Positions 33,801-46,751 are shown, counted from the stretch's first letter. The stretch is 64,000 nucleotides of DNA from Papilionanthe hookeriana x Papilionanthe teres (GCA_022702705.1 CM040428.1:115490183-115554182), one strand, 5' to 3'. The notes: generated from the letters alone by a model not told the origin. Program-made: numbers and translations.

Positions 33801-36800
33801 CTCAGGGATGATGAATGGATGTCGTCCATTCGCGCGTGTATCGAATGAACGGCTCAGATCGCATCGAACCAGGAAATGCGGCAGGAACCGCAGGCCGCAT
33901 GGCACTGAGTCAGATGGCGGCACCGAATGGGAATGTGCCATGTGGAGCTTCGGAGCTGCCGAGGTTGACGCGGTGATGACTGGTTTAAATAGAAAAATAG
34001 GGTATTTTTGATTTATTTAAATACCAGAAACTTCAAAAATTCATATCTTTGTGTAGAAAAATCACAAAAATAAAATAAAAAATACTCTGTTGCTCGATAA
34101 TGAGAGGAGAACAATGTGAAAAAAGAATTAAGTTATTTTGATGAGTATTTTATTTTTAATTAATTATTTACTGATTTCAGTGTTTTAATTCTCCATGCAT
34201 GCATACAATTCACCATGGCATGAGAACATAGGGCTTTTGTAGACTATATTCTTGGGTACATTCCCTAAATTTTCCATGGCCAGAGGCCATTTCTATGGTA
34301 AGATATTGATTTTCTAAATTTATGTGTCTGTTTTTCCATTTTAATTCCAGTAATTAACATGTTACTTAGAAAATTCTAGGAAAATTAGGGGAAGTATCTT
34401 AGGACCAGTGGACCCTAGAAAAATTATGGTTTGATTTAAATCCTTAAGAATAACCCTAATTATCCTAAAAACATAAAATTGAATTCTAATTAATTAGGAG
34501 TAACCACACATCAAAATTACTTGAAATCAACACAACACTGTCATTTAGGATACAAAGAACCTCACATAAAAATTTGAAGTCAATTGGAAATAATCTAACC
34601 CATTAAATGAATTATTTAAGTTCTATGGTTATTTTTAAAATTGAAAAATTCATAAAACCTAAAATACACTTCAAAAATTCACCAAAATGGTTTTGTGGGC
34701 TTTCTGATATCAGAGGAGTCTAAGAAAATTAAAATTAGAATTTTCTAAAAATTTTCATTTTTAATCTTATTTCTAATATTTTAATAATTAAAAAATAAAA
34801 AAATCACAAAAATATTAAAAATCACAAAAATGTCACATTTTGCCTCCTAATCACTTAGGAACAAACCAAATATTTTTCTCAAGTCTATAGGTTAAGAAAA
34901 TGAATTTTAAAGGCTTAAGACAATTTTTAATATTAAAAAATGAATTTCCCAACATTTTCACTAAATTAATTCTATAAAATCATAGAAAAATAAAAAAAAT
35001 CCAAAATTTGCTTCTCTGGACTCCTTGGGGTCAGAGGGATTTAAGAAAAATAGAAAATTTAATTTTCAACTTTAATTTTATTTTAAAATTAATTTATACC
35101 ATAAAATTCAAAATAATTATAATAAATAAAATTTAACTCAAAAAATCACCAAAATTGGTCTAGGTGGTCCTCTAGTCAATAGGAACATCCCATAATTTTC
35201 TTAAGGATAGAAACTTTACCTTGGTCATGTTTTGTAGAATTTTTGTTGAAATCCCTTACTTTCCACTAAAATAAATATATAAATTAAATTAAAAACAAAA
35301 AAAATCACATTTTCTCCTCTAATGTCTTAATTGACATGTGAGTGAAGTGATATAAAAATATCAAGTTCATTTGAGCTCAATTTAGTGAGTTATGAATTGA
35401 ATAAGCTTAAAAGGGCATAAAGGTAATTAAGAATTTTAACCCTAATTAATATTGAGGTCAAATCAAAGGGAGGATAAAATATCTAATCTTAACTTTCTCT
35501 TGGATGATTGAAACTTAGGGAATAAAGGGGTAGAAACCCATTAATCACATTGAAAATATCAAAATGGAACTTTAATTAATTAAATCATTTAAATTTTTGG
35601 AGAATAATTAAAATTTTGGATTATTAGGCATGTGACTTAAGAAGATACCAATTCTTTAATTTAAAATCCCTAAATGAATCACTTTAATAATATTTAACTC
35701 TTAATTAAACTTAAGATGATAATTGGAATTAATAATTAAATAATTAGAAGGAAAATGACCCTTAATTAAGTTAAAGCTTAAAACATTAAATGATTTAACA
35801 ATCAAATTAAAAATATTTTAAAACATTTAAAATTAATTTGAAATCACTTAAGAACAAACTTAAAACAAATTTAAAACCTTAAGTAATTTCAAAACAATTC
35901 ATAATTAAAATAATATAAAAATCAAACTAATTAAAATCAACCTAAAGTATTATAATTAATTCAAATTTAAATCATCAAAATTTAATGAAATTAATCGATT
36001 TAAACACCTCTTTCAACTTAAACAAATTTAAAACATTAAAAATAATTTGAAATATTAAGATCATTAAAATATAAAGATTTAATTGAATTGAAACAACTTG
36101 AACACTATTCCAAACTTAAAATCATTAATTAAAATTATATAACTAAACCAAATCATTTTAAATCATCAATTCCAATTTTCTAATTAAGAATTGTTAAAAC
36201 CTTCAACAAATTAATTTGCCCCTAAAGGCTTTCATTAACATAACTCTTAAATAAAGCATTAATTGAAATGTCACTTCACTCACAGGATAATCACACACTC
36301 TAGTTCACTAAACAAGAAATAAAACTTAACTAAATTCTTGGATGATCAATTTACCAATACAATAAAATTCATTTGGACTCAAAATAATCTCAGAAGTATT
36401 GAAAAGATGTTTAGGATTCGTCCTAAGTACTTTCTCAATATGATGAAATGTTTTAGAAGAACAAATGATTTAATGGTTCTTTGGTGAAGAAAATCATCCT
36501 TAACAAAGCATAAGAACCTAGACGTCATAGGAATTGACTAGCTATAGGATTAAGATTTTGGTAGACAACCAAAGCCTTCCCTTAGCTTTACCTAGGTGTT
36601 TCCTTGCAATTATATGAATACTTTAACATGTGTTTTAAGTGCAGGAGAAAATAAATAGGAATGCTTACCAGGTACGCTTTTACTTTATTGCAATTTATTT
36701 ACCTGCACTGCACTTTATTTTTCTTACATGTTAAACAAGAATGTCACCCTGTATGAAAACTGAAACCTTTAGGATAGCCACAAAATTGAAACCCAAAACT

Positions 36801-38195
36801 AAATTAAAAGTCACAACAAGATAAAATTCACCGCCACAACATTTAAAATATAAACAACTCAAAATTTAATCACAAACAAAACAACAAAACTACAACAACA
36901 ACTAAATTAAAACGTCTCGTTGGATGATCGGGAATACCTCGGATGATGCAACCCACATGTTGCTAACAGGATTTCCCACGGTCTAAATGAAAGTGTGGAA
37001 CTCATTCAGTTGAGTTTAGCAAATTCATCTGGACTAAGTGAATCTGATGAAAATAATAGTGCCGGTATGACGGAACCGTGGGATCTTAATCGGTTCTGTT
37101 TAACCAACTTTAAGATTTGTTTTAATTAAAACATTAAAAAAAAACATTTGGACTTTAAGACTTTTCTGAAATAAAACACTTCTCTCATCTCTTGATTGCC
37201 ACTTCCAAAACTAAACTTCTGCAACAACAAGGAGCTTGGAGCACAGGCCATCTCCATCAGCAAAACTTGTGTCTACATCAGCTAAACCTTTCTTAGAATT
37301 AAATAACAAAACCATAGAATTTCGAGGTAGTTTGCTTAGTGTAACATAAATCCGCAACTTTTCGTTAGGCATTTTCATAATCATATTATGCAAATTAAGC
37401 CCTAACCGGTCTTAGGATTCAGAGATAGTTGTTTGGTACGACAAAAACCCTCACATCTTCGAGGCTATTTGTGTGATTATGTCATACAAATATAAGTCCT
37501 AATTAATTAAAATTGGCAGGATTGCAACATTAAATATACTCTTAAACTAAAGCCAAATAACAAGATAGTTTGGGAAGTTGCCAAGATTCTTCTTGGATCC
37601 TCAGCTTCTCCTACTTCTCTTCGTTTGGACTCCTAAAATTAATTGTTCCAAATTTGAGCTAGTCCCTTTTTAAATTCTAAAATTCAATCCTTTGAAAACC
37701 TTAAACTTTGAAATTCTTGAGAGCAAAACCACTGTTCATTATCAAGAGTTTTCTAAAGTTATTCTCGTCATTTATAATGTAATTAACTATAGGGGCTTGC
37801 CTTTATAGGGAACTTTAAGAACCCAGGTAATATAAACCCTGCTTAATTCCTTTATATTAAGCAGGGGAACTTGTCGGCTTATAAAATTGGTTCGCAGAAT
37901 AAACGGATGTCACAAATCTTCTAGTTTATTTAATCGGGCCCCATCATCAAGCAGTGTGTCAATTCTTCGGAATAGATACACGATTTGTGGTGCAGTGCTC
38001 GTTTATATAAACTATTTGGGATGTGAGATCGGTTTGATTACATATCTTAAAATTTTCAAACTTAAAAATTATTTTCAAAAATCAAATGATACTTTTCAAA
38101 CTATATATATATATTTAAATTTAAATTAAATTTAAAATTCGCCGACAACTTCTGTAGGCGACCCCCTTTTCAAAACACACAACCTATAAATATGC
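30806..38195 (+). repeat. Second giant Tat-type LTR (L2), end uncertain
   Basis: It starts TGTTAACCTCATTTTTGGTG, like S and L1. Further along are a TATA-like box (33179), a GC-rich block (33775-33970) with gtggacggctc as in L1, and AT-rich DNA (34020-36240). A late module at 37735-37870 (aactataggggcttgcctttataggg, then aagaaccca) matches S at 57838-57890. I place the end near 38195, where L1-type dyad repeats resume, but found no clean CA end or target duplication. The region 31300-32600 is C-rich, A-rich LTR sequence without a gene. ORFs at 33033-33269 and 33694-34011 are not supported as genes. Confidence 0.6.
33179..33188 (+). promoter_or_regulatory. TATA-like box of L2
   Basis: CTATTTAAAC lies at the position corresponding to the TATA boxes of L1 and S, upstream of the GC-rich block. 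Confidence 0.5.
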
Positions 38196-39342
38196 CGATA
38201 ACCTTAAACCCAAATTAAGTCTAATCCTAATTAGAATTAATTAAATCTTAAGCCTTAGTCACATTAGACTTAAGTAACCTTAAACCCTAATTAAGTCTAA
38301 CCTTAATTAGACTTAGTTAACTCTTAAGCTTTACATACCTTAGGCTTAAGTAAACTCAAACCCTATTTTGGTCTAACACCTAATTAGACCTAATTAATCA
38401 GTTAAACCACACCTAAATTAGGTTTAATCCTAAACCCTAATTAGGACTAACCATAATTAGGTCTAATTAATTCATTAAATCTTACCTAAATTAGGTTTAA
38501 TTAAACCTTTAAACCTTACTTAAGTCTAACCCTAATTTGTATTAATTAATTCTTAATCCTTACTTACCTTAGGCTTAAGTAACCATAAACCCTAATTAAG
38601 CCTAATCTTAATTAGACTTAATTAACTCTTAAGCCTTACTCACATTAGGCTTAAGTAACCTTAAACCCTTATTAAGTCTAACCCTAATTAGACTTAATTA
38701 ATTCTTAAGCCTTACTTACCTTAGGCTTAAGTAACCTCAAACCCTAACTAAGTCTAACCCTAATTAGACTTAATTAACACTTAAGCCTTACTCAAAATAG
38801 GCTTAAGTAACCTTAAACCCTAATTAAGTCTAACCCTAATTAGAGTTAATTAACTCTTAAGCCTTACCTACATTTGGCTTAAGTAACTCAAACCCTATTT
38901 AGGTCTAACCTCTAATTAGACCAAATTAATCAATTAAACCTTACCTAAAATAGGTTTAATTAATCCTAAACCCTAATTAGACCTAACCTTAATTAGGTCT
39001 AATTAATCTAATAAATCTTACCTAAATTAGGATTAATTAAACCCTTAAACCTTAATTAAGTCTAACCCTAATTAGACTTAATTAAATCTTAATCCTTACT
39101 TACCTTAGGCTTAAGTAACTTTAAACCCTAACTAAGTCTAATCCTAATTAAACTTAACTAACTCTTAAGCCTTACTCACATTAGGCTTAAGTAACTTTAA
39201 ACCTTAATTAAGTCTAACACTAATTAGACTTAATTAATTCTTAAGCCTTACTTACCTTAGGCTTAAGTAACCTCATACCCTAATTAAGTCTAGCCCTAAT
39301 TAGATTTAATTAACTCTTAAGCCTTACTTACATTAGGCGATG
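38196..39342 (+). repeat. Dyad-rich tandem array, copy 1
   Basis: The unit is about 80 bp and contains two dyads: ATTAAGTCTAA/TTAGACTTAAT (38671-38681 with 38688-38698) and CTTAAGCCT/AGGCTTAAG (38704-38712 with 38723-38731). It is of the same kind as the L1 and S arrays, and I interpret it as the continuation of L1 beyond L2. Confidence 0.85.
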
Positions 39343-39464
39343 ATAGACAAAAATCCCCTATTCGATCTTTGTGTTTGGAAACTAAAGCTAGAGTTAGCCC
39401 TCAAGCTAGGGGGAAGTGGGAGCCAGTTTCCTCTCAGCTTAACCACTTATTTAGGGACCAAAAA
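39343..39464 (+). repeat. Athila LTR fragment, copy 1
   Basis: gatgatagacaaaaatc... through ggaaactaaagctagagttagccct matches the reverse complement of the B LTR near 14300-14390. It is cut by the junction of the large tandem duplication. Confidence 0.8.
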
Positions 39465-41451
39465 TATTTAACTCTTAATTAAACTTAAGATGATAATTGG
39501 AATTAATAATTAAATAATTAGAAGGAAAATGACCCTTAATTAAGTTAAAGCTTAAAACATTAAATGATTTAACAATCAAATTAAAAATATTTTAAAACAT
39601 TTAAAATTAATTTGAAATCACTTAAGAACAAACTTAAAACAAATTTAAAACCTTAAGTAATTTCAAAACAATTCATAATTAAAATAATATAAAAATCAAA
39701 CTAATTAAAATCAACCTAAAGTATTATAATTAATTCAAATTTAAATCATCAAAATTTAATGAAATTAATCGATTTAAACACCTCTTTCAACTTAAACAAA
39801 TTTAAAACATTAAAAATAATTTGAAATATTAAGATCATTAAATATAAAGATTTAATTGAATTGAAACAACTTGAACACTATTCCAAACTTAAAATCATTA
39901 ATTAAAATTATATAACTAAACCAAATCATTTTAAATCATCAATTCCAATTTTCTAATTAAGAATTGTTAAAACCTTCAACAAATTAATTTGCCCCTAAAG
40001 GCTTTCATTAACATAACTCTTAAATAAAGCATTAATTGAAATGTCACTTCACTCACAGGATAATCACACACCCTAGTTCACTAAACAAGAAATAAAACTT
40101 AACTAAATTCTTGGATGATCAATTTACCAATACAATAAAATTCATTTGGACTCAAAATAATCTCAGAAGTATTGAGAAGATGTTTAGGATTCGTCCTAAG
40201 AACTTTCTCAATATGATGAAATGTTTTAGAAGAACAACTGATTTAATGGTTCTTTGGTGAAGAAAATCATCCTTAACAAAGCATAAGAACCTAGACGTCA
40301 TAGGAATTGACTAGCTATAGGATTAGGATTTTGGTAGACAACCAAAGCCTTCCCTTAGCTTTACCTAGGTGTTTCCTTGCAATTATATAAATACTTTAAC
40401 ATGTGTTTTAAGTGCAGGAGAAAATAAATAGGAATGCTTACCAGGTACGCTTTTACTTTATTGCAATTTATTTACCTGCACTGTACTTTATTTTTCTTAC
40501 ATGTTAAACAAGAATGTCACCCTGTATGAAAACTGAAACCTTTAGGATAGCCACAAAATTGAAACCCAAAACTAAATTAAAAGTCACAACAAGGTAAAAT
40601 TCACCGCCACAACATTCAAAATATAAACAACTCAAAATTTAATCACAAACAAAACAACAAAACTACAACAACAACAAAATTAAAACGTCTCATTGGATGA
40701 TCGGGAATACCTCGGATGATGCAACCCACGTGTTGCTAACGGGATTTCCCACGGTCTAAATTAAAGTGTGGAACTCATTCAGTTGAGTTTAGCAAATTCA
40801 TCTGGACTAAGTGAATCTGATGAAAATAATAGTGCCGGTATGACGGAACCGTGGGATCTTAATCGGTTCAGTTTAACCAACTTTAAGATTTGTTTTAATT
40901 AAAACATTAAAAAAAACATTTGGACTTTAAGACTTTTCTGAAATAAAACACTTCTCTCATCTCTTGATTGCCACTTCTAAAACTAAACTTCTGCAACAAC
41001 AAGGAGCTTGGAGCACAGGCCATCTCCATCAGCAGAACTTGTGTCTACATCAGCTAAACCTTTCTTAGAATTAAATAACAAAACCATAAAAAAACCCTGC
41101 TTAATTCCTTTATATTAAGCAGGGGAACTTGTCGGCTTATAAAATTGGTTCGCAGAACAAACGGATGTCACAAATCTTCTAGTTTATTTAATCGGGCCCC
41201 ATCATCAAGCAGTGTGTCTATTCTTCAGAATAGATACACGATTTGTGGTGCGGTGCTAGTTTATATAAACTACTTGGGATGTGAGATCAGTTTGATTCCA
41301 TATCTTAAAATTTTCAAACTTAAAAATTATTTTCAAAAATCAAATGATACTTTTCAAACTATATATATATTTAAATTTAAATTATATTTAAAATTCGCCG
41401 ACAACTTCTGTAGGCGACCCCCTTTTCAAAACACACAACCTATAAATATGC

Positions 41452-42593
41452 CGATAACCTTAAACCCAAATTAAGTCTAATCCTAATTAGAATTAATTAA
41501 ATCTTAAGCCTTAGTCATATTAGACTTAAGTAACCTTAAACCCTAATTAAGTCTAACCTTAATTAGACTTAGTTAACTCTTAAGCTTTACATACCTTAGG
41601 CTTAAGTAAACTCAAACCCTATTTCGGTCTAACCCCTAATTAGACCTAATTAATCAGTTAAACCACACCTAAATTAGGTTTAATCCTAAACCCTAATTAG
41701 GCCTAACCATAATTAGGTCTAATTAATTCATTAAATCTTACCTAAATTAGGTTTAATTAAACCTTTAAACCTTACTTAAGTCTAACCCTAATTTGAATTA
41801 ATTAATTCTTAATCCTTACTTACCTTAGGCTTAAGTAACCATAAACCCTAATTAAGCCTAATCTTAATTAGACTTAATTAACTCTTAAGCCTTACTCACA
41901 TTAGGCTTAAGTAACCTTAAACCCTTATTAAGTCTAACCCTAATTAGACTTAATTAATTCGTAAGCCTTACTTACCTTAGGCTTAAGTAACCTCAAACCC
42001 TAACTAAGTCTAACCCTAATTAGACTTAATTAACACTTAAGCCTTACTCAAAATAGGCTTAAGTAACCTTAAACCCAAATTAAGTCTAACCCTAATTAGA
42101 GTTAATTAACTCTTAAGCCTTACTTACATTAGGCTTAAGTAACTCAAACCCTATTTAGGTCTAACCTCTAATTAGACCAAATTAATCAATTAAACCTTAC
42201 CTAAAATAAGTTTAATTAATCCTAAACCCTAATTAGACCTAACCTTAATTAGGTTCAATTAATCTAATAAATCTTACCTAAATTAGGATTAATTAAACCC
42301 TTAAACCTTAATTAAGTCTAACCCTAATTAGACTTAATTAAATCTTAATCCTTACTTACCTTAGGCTTAAGTAACTTTAAACCCTAACTAAGTCTAATCC
42401 TTATTAAACTTAACTAACTCTTAAGCCTTACTCACATTAGGCTTAAGTAACTTTAAACCCTAATTAAGTATAACCCTAATTAGACTTAATTAATTCTTAA
42501 GCCTTACTTACCATAGGCTTAAGTAACCTCATACCCTAATTAAGTCTAGCCCTAATTAGATTTAATTAACTCTTAAGCCTTACTTACATTAGG
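41452..42593 (+). repeat. Dyad-rich tandem array, copy 2
   Basis: Second copy of the 38196-39342 array, with scattered substitutions. Confidence 0.85.
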
Positions 42594-42811
42594 CGATGAT
42601 TGACAAAAATCCCCTATTCGATCTTTGTGTTTGGAAACTAAAGCGAGAGTTAGCCCTCAAGCTTGGGGGAAGTGGGAGCCAGTTTCCTCTCAGCTTAACC
42701 ACTTATTTAGGGACCAAAAATAGGATTATCCAATTTTTTTTATGCACTCGAAAGAGTGTAAAGAATAGGAATGCTCCTATTTGGCACAATACAAATTCCA
42801 ACGAAGTTGTT
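42594..42811 (+). repeat. Athila LTR fragment (plus orientation)
   Basis: It matches the reverse complement of about 14190-14400 in the B LTR, including the caaataggagcat block. The orientation suits copy F, whose 5' part is otherwise missing, so it may be a remnant of the F 5' LTR. It ends where a minus-strand ORF of copy E begins. Confidence 0.75.
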
Positions 42812-42814
42812 TTG

Positions 42815-43147
42815 TCAGGAGGTAGCATAAAAAGTGTTGATTGCCGCAGAAGAAAAGTTAACCTCATGCCTCCTAACCATCACTTGATTCTCTTCTGCAG
42901 CAAGCAAATTTGCATAAAATTCTCGAAACAGAGAAATAACAGCAACAGTGGAGATGCAACAGTAATTCTCCCAGTTCCTTCTAGCAATCATTTCTTTAAT
43001 CACCTCTCTTGGTTTACTAAATACTCGCTCAGGAATCAACTTATGTGACTGCAATGCATCGACGTATCATTCCTCAGCCCTCATGATAACAAATTTGTCA
43101 GAATCAAATCTTGTCTTTTCTCCTGCACGCTTTGACTTTGGAGCCAT
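42815..43147 (-). pseudogene. Post-pol ORF3 N-terminal part (copy E)
   Basis: The start at 43147 reads MAPKSKRAGEKTRFDSDKF. A TGA follows near 43075, then LQSHKLIPERVFSKPREVI, IARRNWENYCC, LFREFYANLLAAEENQVMV and NFSSAAINTFY, ending at a stop at 42815. This is the conserved core of the plant transposon-protein family also seen in both post-pol ORFs of copy B. The remainder is missing where the element is truncated. Function unknown. Confidence 0.7.
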
Positions 43148-44005
43148 CTCTAAAAATTCATGAAAAATTCACCATAAATTCCAAAAATAAAACTAAACTT
43201 GCTAAAATATCTTCCAATAGATATTTTCACTACATCCAAGCAATTTCTCAAGTTTTTCCTCAAATTTTCACCATGAATAGTGATTTTAAGATTTTCCACA
43301 ATGTACTCAAAATACATGGTGAAAATAAAAAATTTTTACTTGGGAGTAGTGCTCTTACCTCAAGGAATCCAAATCTAACAATTTTTTTGAGATCGGCTCT
43401 TAAATGATCCACAATATGATGCCCTAGCCTCTCTTTTGCGATACACATAGAATTGAAGATGATCAAGCGGTTGAAAAATGGCATTTTTTGGGTTTTTAAC
43501 TGCTGGGAAACAATTATCAGGAACTGGCGCCTAAGCGCGAACTATCGGCGCTTAGCCATGAAATATGGCGCTTAAGCGCCGGCACTTTGGCGCTTAGCCG
43601 CCAATACCCAAATATTCACAATAGTGGTATATGAACTAAATCACTTGTTTAATCACCCTTAATTACTCCAAAATAATTATTTCTCCCCACATAAATATTC
43701 AATATTCCAAATTAAAATTAAATATCCATTGATTCCATACAAATTTCACACAAACAAAACTTATATTAAAATAAACATAACACTTGATATAACTCTAGAA
43801 TTTTCTATCCACACGTAAAGGATGAAATTCTCTAAATACAAGAGACTTTAATCTCAAACTGATAAGTATACATCTATAGCATGTAACCATCACATCATCA
43901 GGCTTAATTAATACTTAAATGTAAACACTAAACACACCAAACATAACACACAAGAACACTAAACATAACACATAATAACACTAAACAAATAAGAACAAAG
44001 CATTC
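43148..44005 (-). other. Non-coding stretch of copy E with GC palindromes
   Basis: AT-rich leader-like DNA with no gene. A GC-rich palindromic block at about 43523-43603 carries several GGCGCTTAGCC / GGCGCTTAAGCGCC words. Confidence 0.7.
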
Positions 44006-44410
44006 TTAATTCCATTCTCCGTTAGGCGGATTATATACAGGACCACTATTATTCTCATTTGACCCTTCTGGAATATAAATTTGATAGAACGGGCGATAAT
44101 TGTTCAATCTTACATCTTCTTCTTCAATCCATTTGTTTTTCACAAACATCTCCTTATCTGCTTCTTCCACACACCTTGAATGATTGAATTTCATTTTGAG
44201 TTGCTATCCCATGTGCTCCAACTGCAAATTAGTTTCATTGATCTTTGCTTCCATTGAAGTCACTCGAGCTTCAATATTTGCAATCATTTCTGCAAGATCT
44301 TGAATACTAACAACGAGATAACCATTGAATAATTCTTTAGCACTATCACTAATGAACTTACATTTGTCAGAATCTTGCTTCTTCTTCATATCCTTCTCCT
44401 TGGAAGACAT
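44006..44410 (-). pseudogene. Small coiled-coil ORF after pol (copy E)
   Basis: It is 135 codons in one frame with a single in-frame TAG near 44204. The N-terminal part is Lys/Asp-rich (MSSKEKDMKKKQDSDKCKF). It is followed by a likely coiled coil (IQDLAEMIANIEARVTSMEA) and, after the stop, MFVKNKWIEEEDVRLNNY, RPFYQIYIP and an Asn/Pro-rich end. The KNKWIEEE...RPFY part matches the C-terminus of ORF3a in copy B and the small ORF of copy F, so this is probably a detached ORF3 C-terminal module. Function unknown. Confidence 0.65.
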
Positions 44411-44611
44411 GATACACTCAAAACTCTCTTCTTAAGACTCAGAAATGAAAATAGGTCCTGGGGCAAGTGTTTCTCTTAAGTTAGGTCATTTTTATAGACT
44501 TGGGAAGTGTTAAATCTGTCCCAAGACGTTTTAATACTCCAAAATAACTTCCAAAACTTCTCCCCCACGATCAAAGCTTCTAGAACCTCATTTTTCACAT
44601 TTTTTGTAACT

Positions 44612-44656
44612 CCGGCGCCTAAGTGCCAACCATTCGTCGCTTAGCCGCCAGTGCTC
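44612..44656. other. GC-rich palindromic block upstream of the small ORF (copy E)
   Basis: ccggcgcctaagtgcc and cgcttagccgccagtg words form an imperfect dyad. They resemble the hairpin at 2736-2773. Confidence 0.75.
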
Positions 44657-44840
44657 AATTTAGCACAGTTCTGCTAAGTGTCTAAATTTTCATTATGACT
44701 TCTCTAAGTCATCAATTAAGGTTAAATAAACTATACTATCGTTTAAAAATCCAAATTACTACCACTAAAACATAAAAACAAACCAAAAAAAATAATCTAA
44801 GCACACAAAACAAATATTAAGCAAAGCACACTGATAATTA

Positions 44841-44889
44841 TGGGTTGCCTCCCACAAAGCGCTTGTTTTAACGTCTTCAGTCTGACATA
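44841..44889 (-). other. Conserved post-pol block with hairpin (copy E)
   Basis: Nearly identical to 8341-8392. On the sense strand, TGTGGG pairs with CCCATA using one G-U pair, around aggcaa, and AAGCGCTT is conserved. Confidence 0.85.
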
Positions 44890-45009
44890 CCCAGAACTTA
44901 TTCTGAGTGACCCAGCATCAAATTATTATCAGATTTAGATTTATTGACTGAAAAAAATGGTTTAAGTCTATGTCCGTTAACTTTAAATATTTTTCTAGTC
45001 TTAGGAACT

Positions 45010-46022
45010 TAAATATCTATAGCTCCATAAGAATAAACTTTTATCACAATAAATGGACCCATCTACCTGGACTTAAGTTTTCCAGAAAATATTCTCAAAC
45101 TAGCATTATACGTTAAAACTTTTTGTCCTGGTACAAGATTTTTAGTAAGAATCTTCTAATCATGCCATAATTTCATCTTTTCCTTATAAATCTTAGCATT
45201 TTCATAAGATTCATTCCTTATTTCTTCAAGCTCATTTAATTGCAATAATATCTTTTCTGTAGCATCTTTCAAATTATAATTGAACCCTTTAATAGCCCAA
45301 TATGCTTTATGCTCAAGTTCAAATGGTAAATGACACGTTTTTCCAAAAATCAGCCTATATGGGGAAATTCCTATAGGTGTTCTGTAAGCAATCCTATAAG
45401 CCTACAAAGCATAATCCAGTTTGAATGACCAATCCTTTCTACTTGGATTAACAGTCTTTTCCAATATTCTTTTAATTTCATGAATGGATAATTCAACCAA
45501 ACCACTTATCTGCGGATGATAAGCAGTAGCAATGCGATGATTAATATGATATTTCTTTGCTAACTTCCCAATAATCGCATTTCTAAAATAACTTCCCCCA
45601 TCAGTTATGATTACTCTAGGTATTCCAAATCTGCAAAATATATTCTTTTCTAAAAACTTTGCAACACTTAGAGCATCACATCGAGGTAAAGTAAAAGCTT
45701 CAATCCATTTGGAAAAATAGTCTACTGCTATCAAAATATAAATATTTCTGAAAGATGGTGTAAATGGTCCCATAAAATCTAGTCCCTAGACATCAAATAT
45801 TTCAACTTCCAACATATAATTGAGGGGCATCTCATTTCTTCTAGAAATATTTCCTACACGATGATATCTATCACAATTTTTAATATAATCATTCACATCC
45901 TTAAAAATTGTAGGCCAATAAAATTCTAATTGTAATATTTTATATGCAGTTTTATCACTTCCAAAATGTCCCGCATAATCAGAATCATGACATTTTTGAA
46001 TAATTTCATAAGTCTCTTCCAA
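45010..46022 (-). pseudogene. int: Athila integrase (copy E)
   Basis: The zinc-binding region (46022-45786) reads CHDSDYAGHFGSDKTAYKIL, YWPTIFKDV and NCDRYHRVGN, with one position of the HHCC set as CDRYH. After a stop beside GLDFMGPF, the core runs 45773-45402. It keeps the first Asp (in LDFMGPF), the second (VIITDGGSYF) and the Glu (LVELSIHEIKRI). The C-terminal domain continues to about 45010 with stops (SPYRLIFGKTCHLPFELEHK). The catalytic residues look intact, but nonsense codons break it. Confidence 0.87.
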
Positions 46023-46079
46023 AGGTACACATCTTCAAATTATAAGATCTTTTCCTTGTTTATATAAAAATGGGTCACA

Positions 46080-46700
46080 TCAAAAATAAGTCTTAGCATC
46101 CAACAGATATTTCTTCTTTTCTTGGTATGTTAAACCATAGGGTATAATATTACTAACAATAAAGTTTACTATGTCTGCATACCACGGAACACGCAATTCT
46201 TTAACAGTGAACAGTTTTTCATCAGGAAAATATTCATTAATTTCTTCAATATCACACAGAGATTTTTCAATTTCAAGCCTGGACAAATGATCAGCAATTT
46301 GATTATCAGAACCCTTCCTATCTACTATTTCAAAATCAAATTTCTGTAAAAGAAGAATCCATCTTATCAGTCTCGGTTTTGCATCATTTTTCTTCATTAA
46401 GTATTTAATAGCAGAATGATCAGTATGCACCACAAATTTAGTTCCAATTAAATATGATCGAAATTTATCAAAGGCAAATAGTATAGCTAATAACTCTTTC
46501 CCAGTAGTGGTATAATTAATTTCAGCTTCATTAAGAGTTTTACTAGCATAATAAATTACTTTGAAAATTTTATCATATTTCTGACCTAAAACAGCACCAA
46601 TAGCATAATCACTAGCATCACACATTAATTCAAAAGGTTTTTCCAAATTTGGTGAAATTATTACCGGTGCGGCGATTAATTTTTCTTTTAAGGTTTTAAA
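46080..46700 (-). pseudogene. Athila RNase H domain (copy E)
   Basis: A continuous frame of 188 residues has MCDASDYAIGAVLGQ (first Asp), TTTGKELLAILFAFDKFRS (Glu), VVHTDHSAIKYLM (Asp), then DFEIVDRKGSDNQIADHLSRL and the linker to integrase. It is the best-preserved domain of the copy. It follows RT after a few broken codons. Confidence 0.88.
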
Positions 46701-46751
46701 GGCTTTAAGGCAATCATCATCAAAATTAAAAATTGCATCCTTTTCCAGTAA

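Larger units (their letters stand above)
35691..42722. repeat. Large direct tandem duplication (about 3.77 kb unit)
   Basis: Copy 1 is 35691-39464 and copy 2 is 39465-42722. Both start tatttaactcttaattaaac, and copy 1 runs straight into copy 2 after gggaccaaaaa. Copy 2 lacks about 515 bp present in copy 1 (about 37318-37832). By eye I count roughly nine substitutions over about 350 bp between 37850-38200 and 41108-41460. The look-alike ORFs at 37887 and 41145 are simply the two copies. Confidence 0.93.

Noticed and set aside
33694..34011. 105-residue ORF in a GC-rich stretch
   Set aside because: It lies in the GC-rich transcribed part of LTR L2, which has counterparts without a conserved frame in L1 and S. 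The protein resembles nothing I know.
37887..41474. Two similar ORFs (37887-38129 and 41145-41474) that look like a conserved gene pair
   Set aside because: They are the two copies of the large tandem duplication of LTR sequence. Their similarity extends far beyond the ORFs into non-coding DNA, and the downstream part is AT-repeat.
38196..42593. CCCTAA-rich repeats resembling plant telomere repeats (CCCTAAA)
   Set aside because: The words are CCCTAATTA within 80-bp dyad units, not consecutive heptamers. They are LTR-internal arrays.
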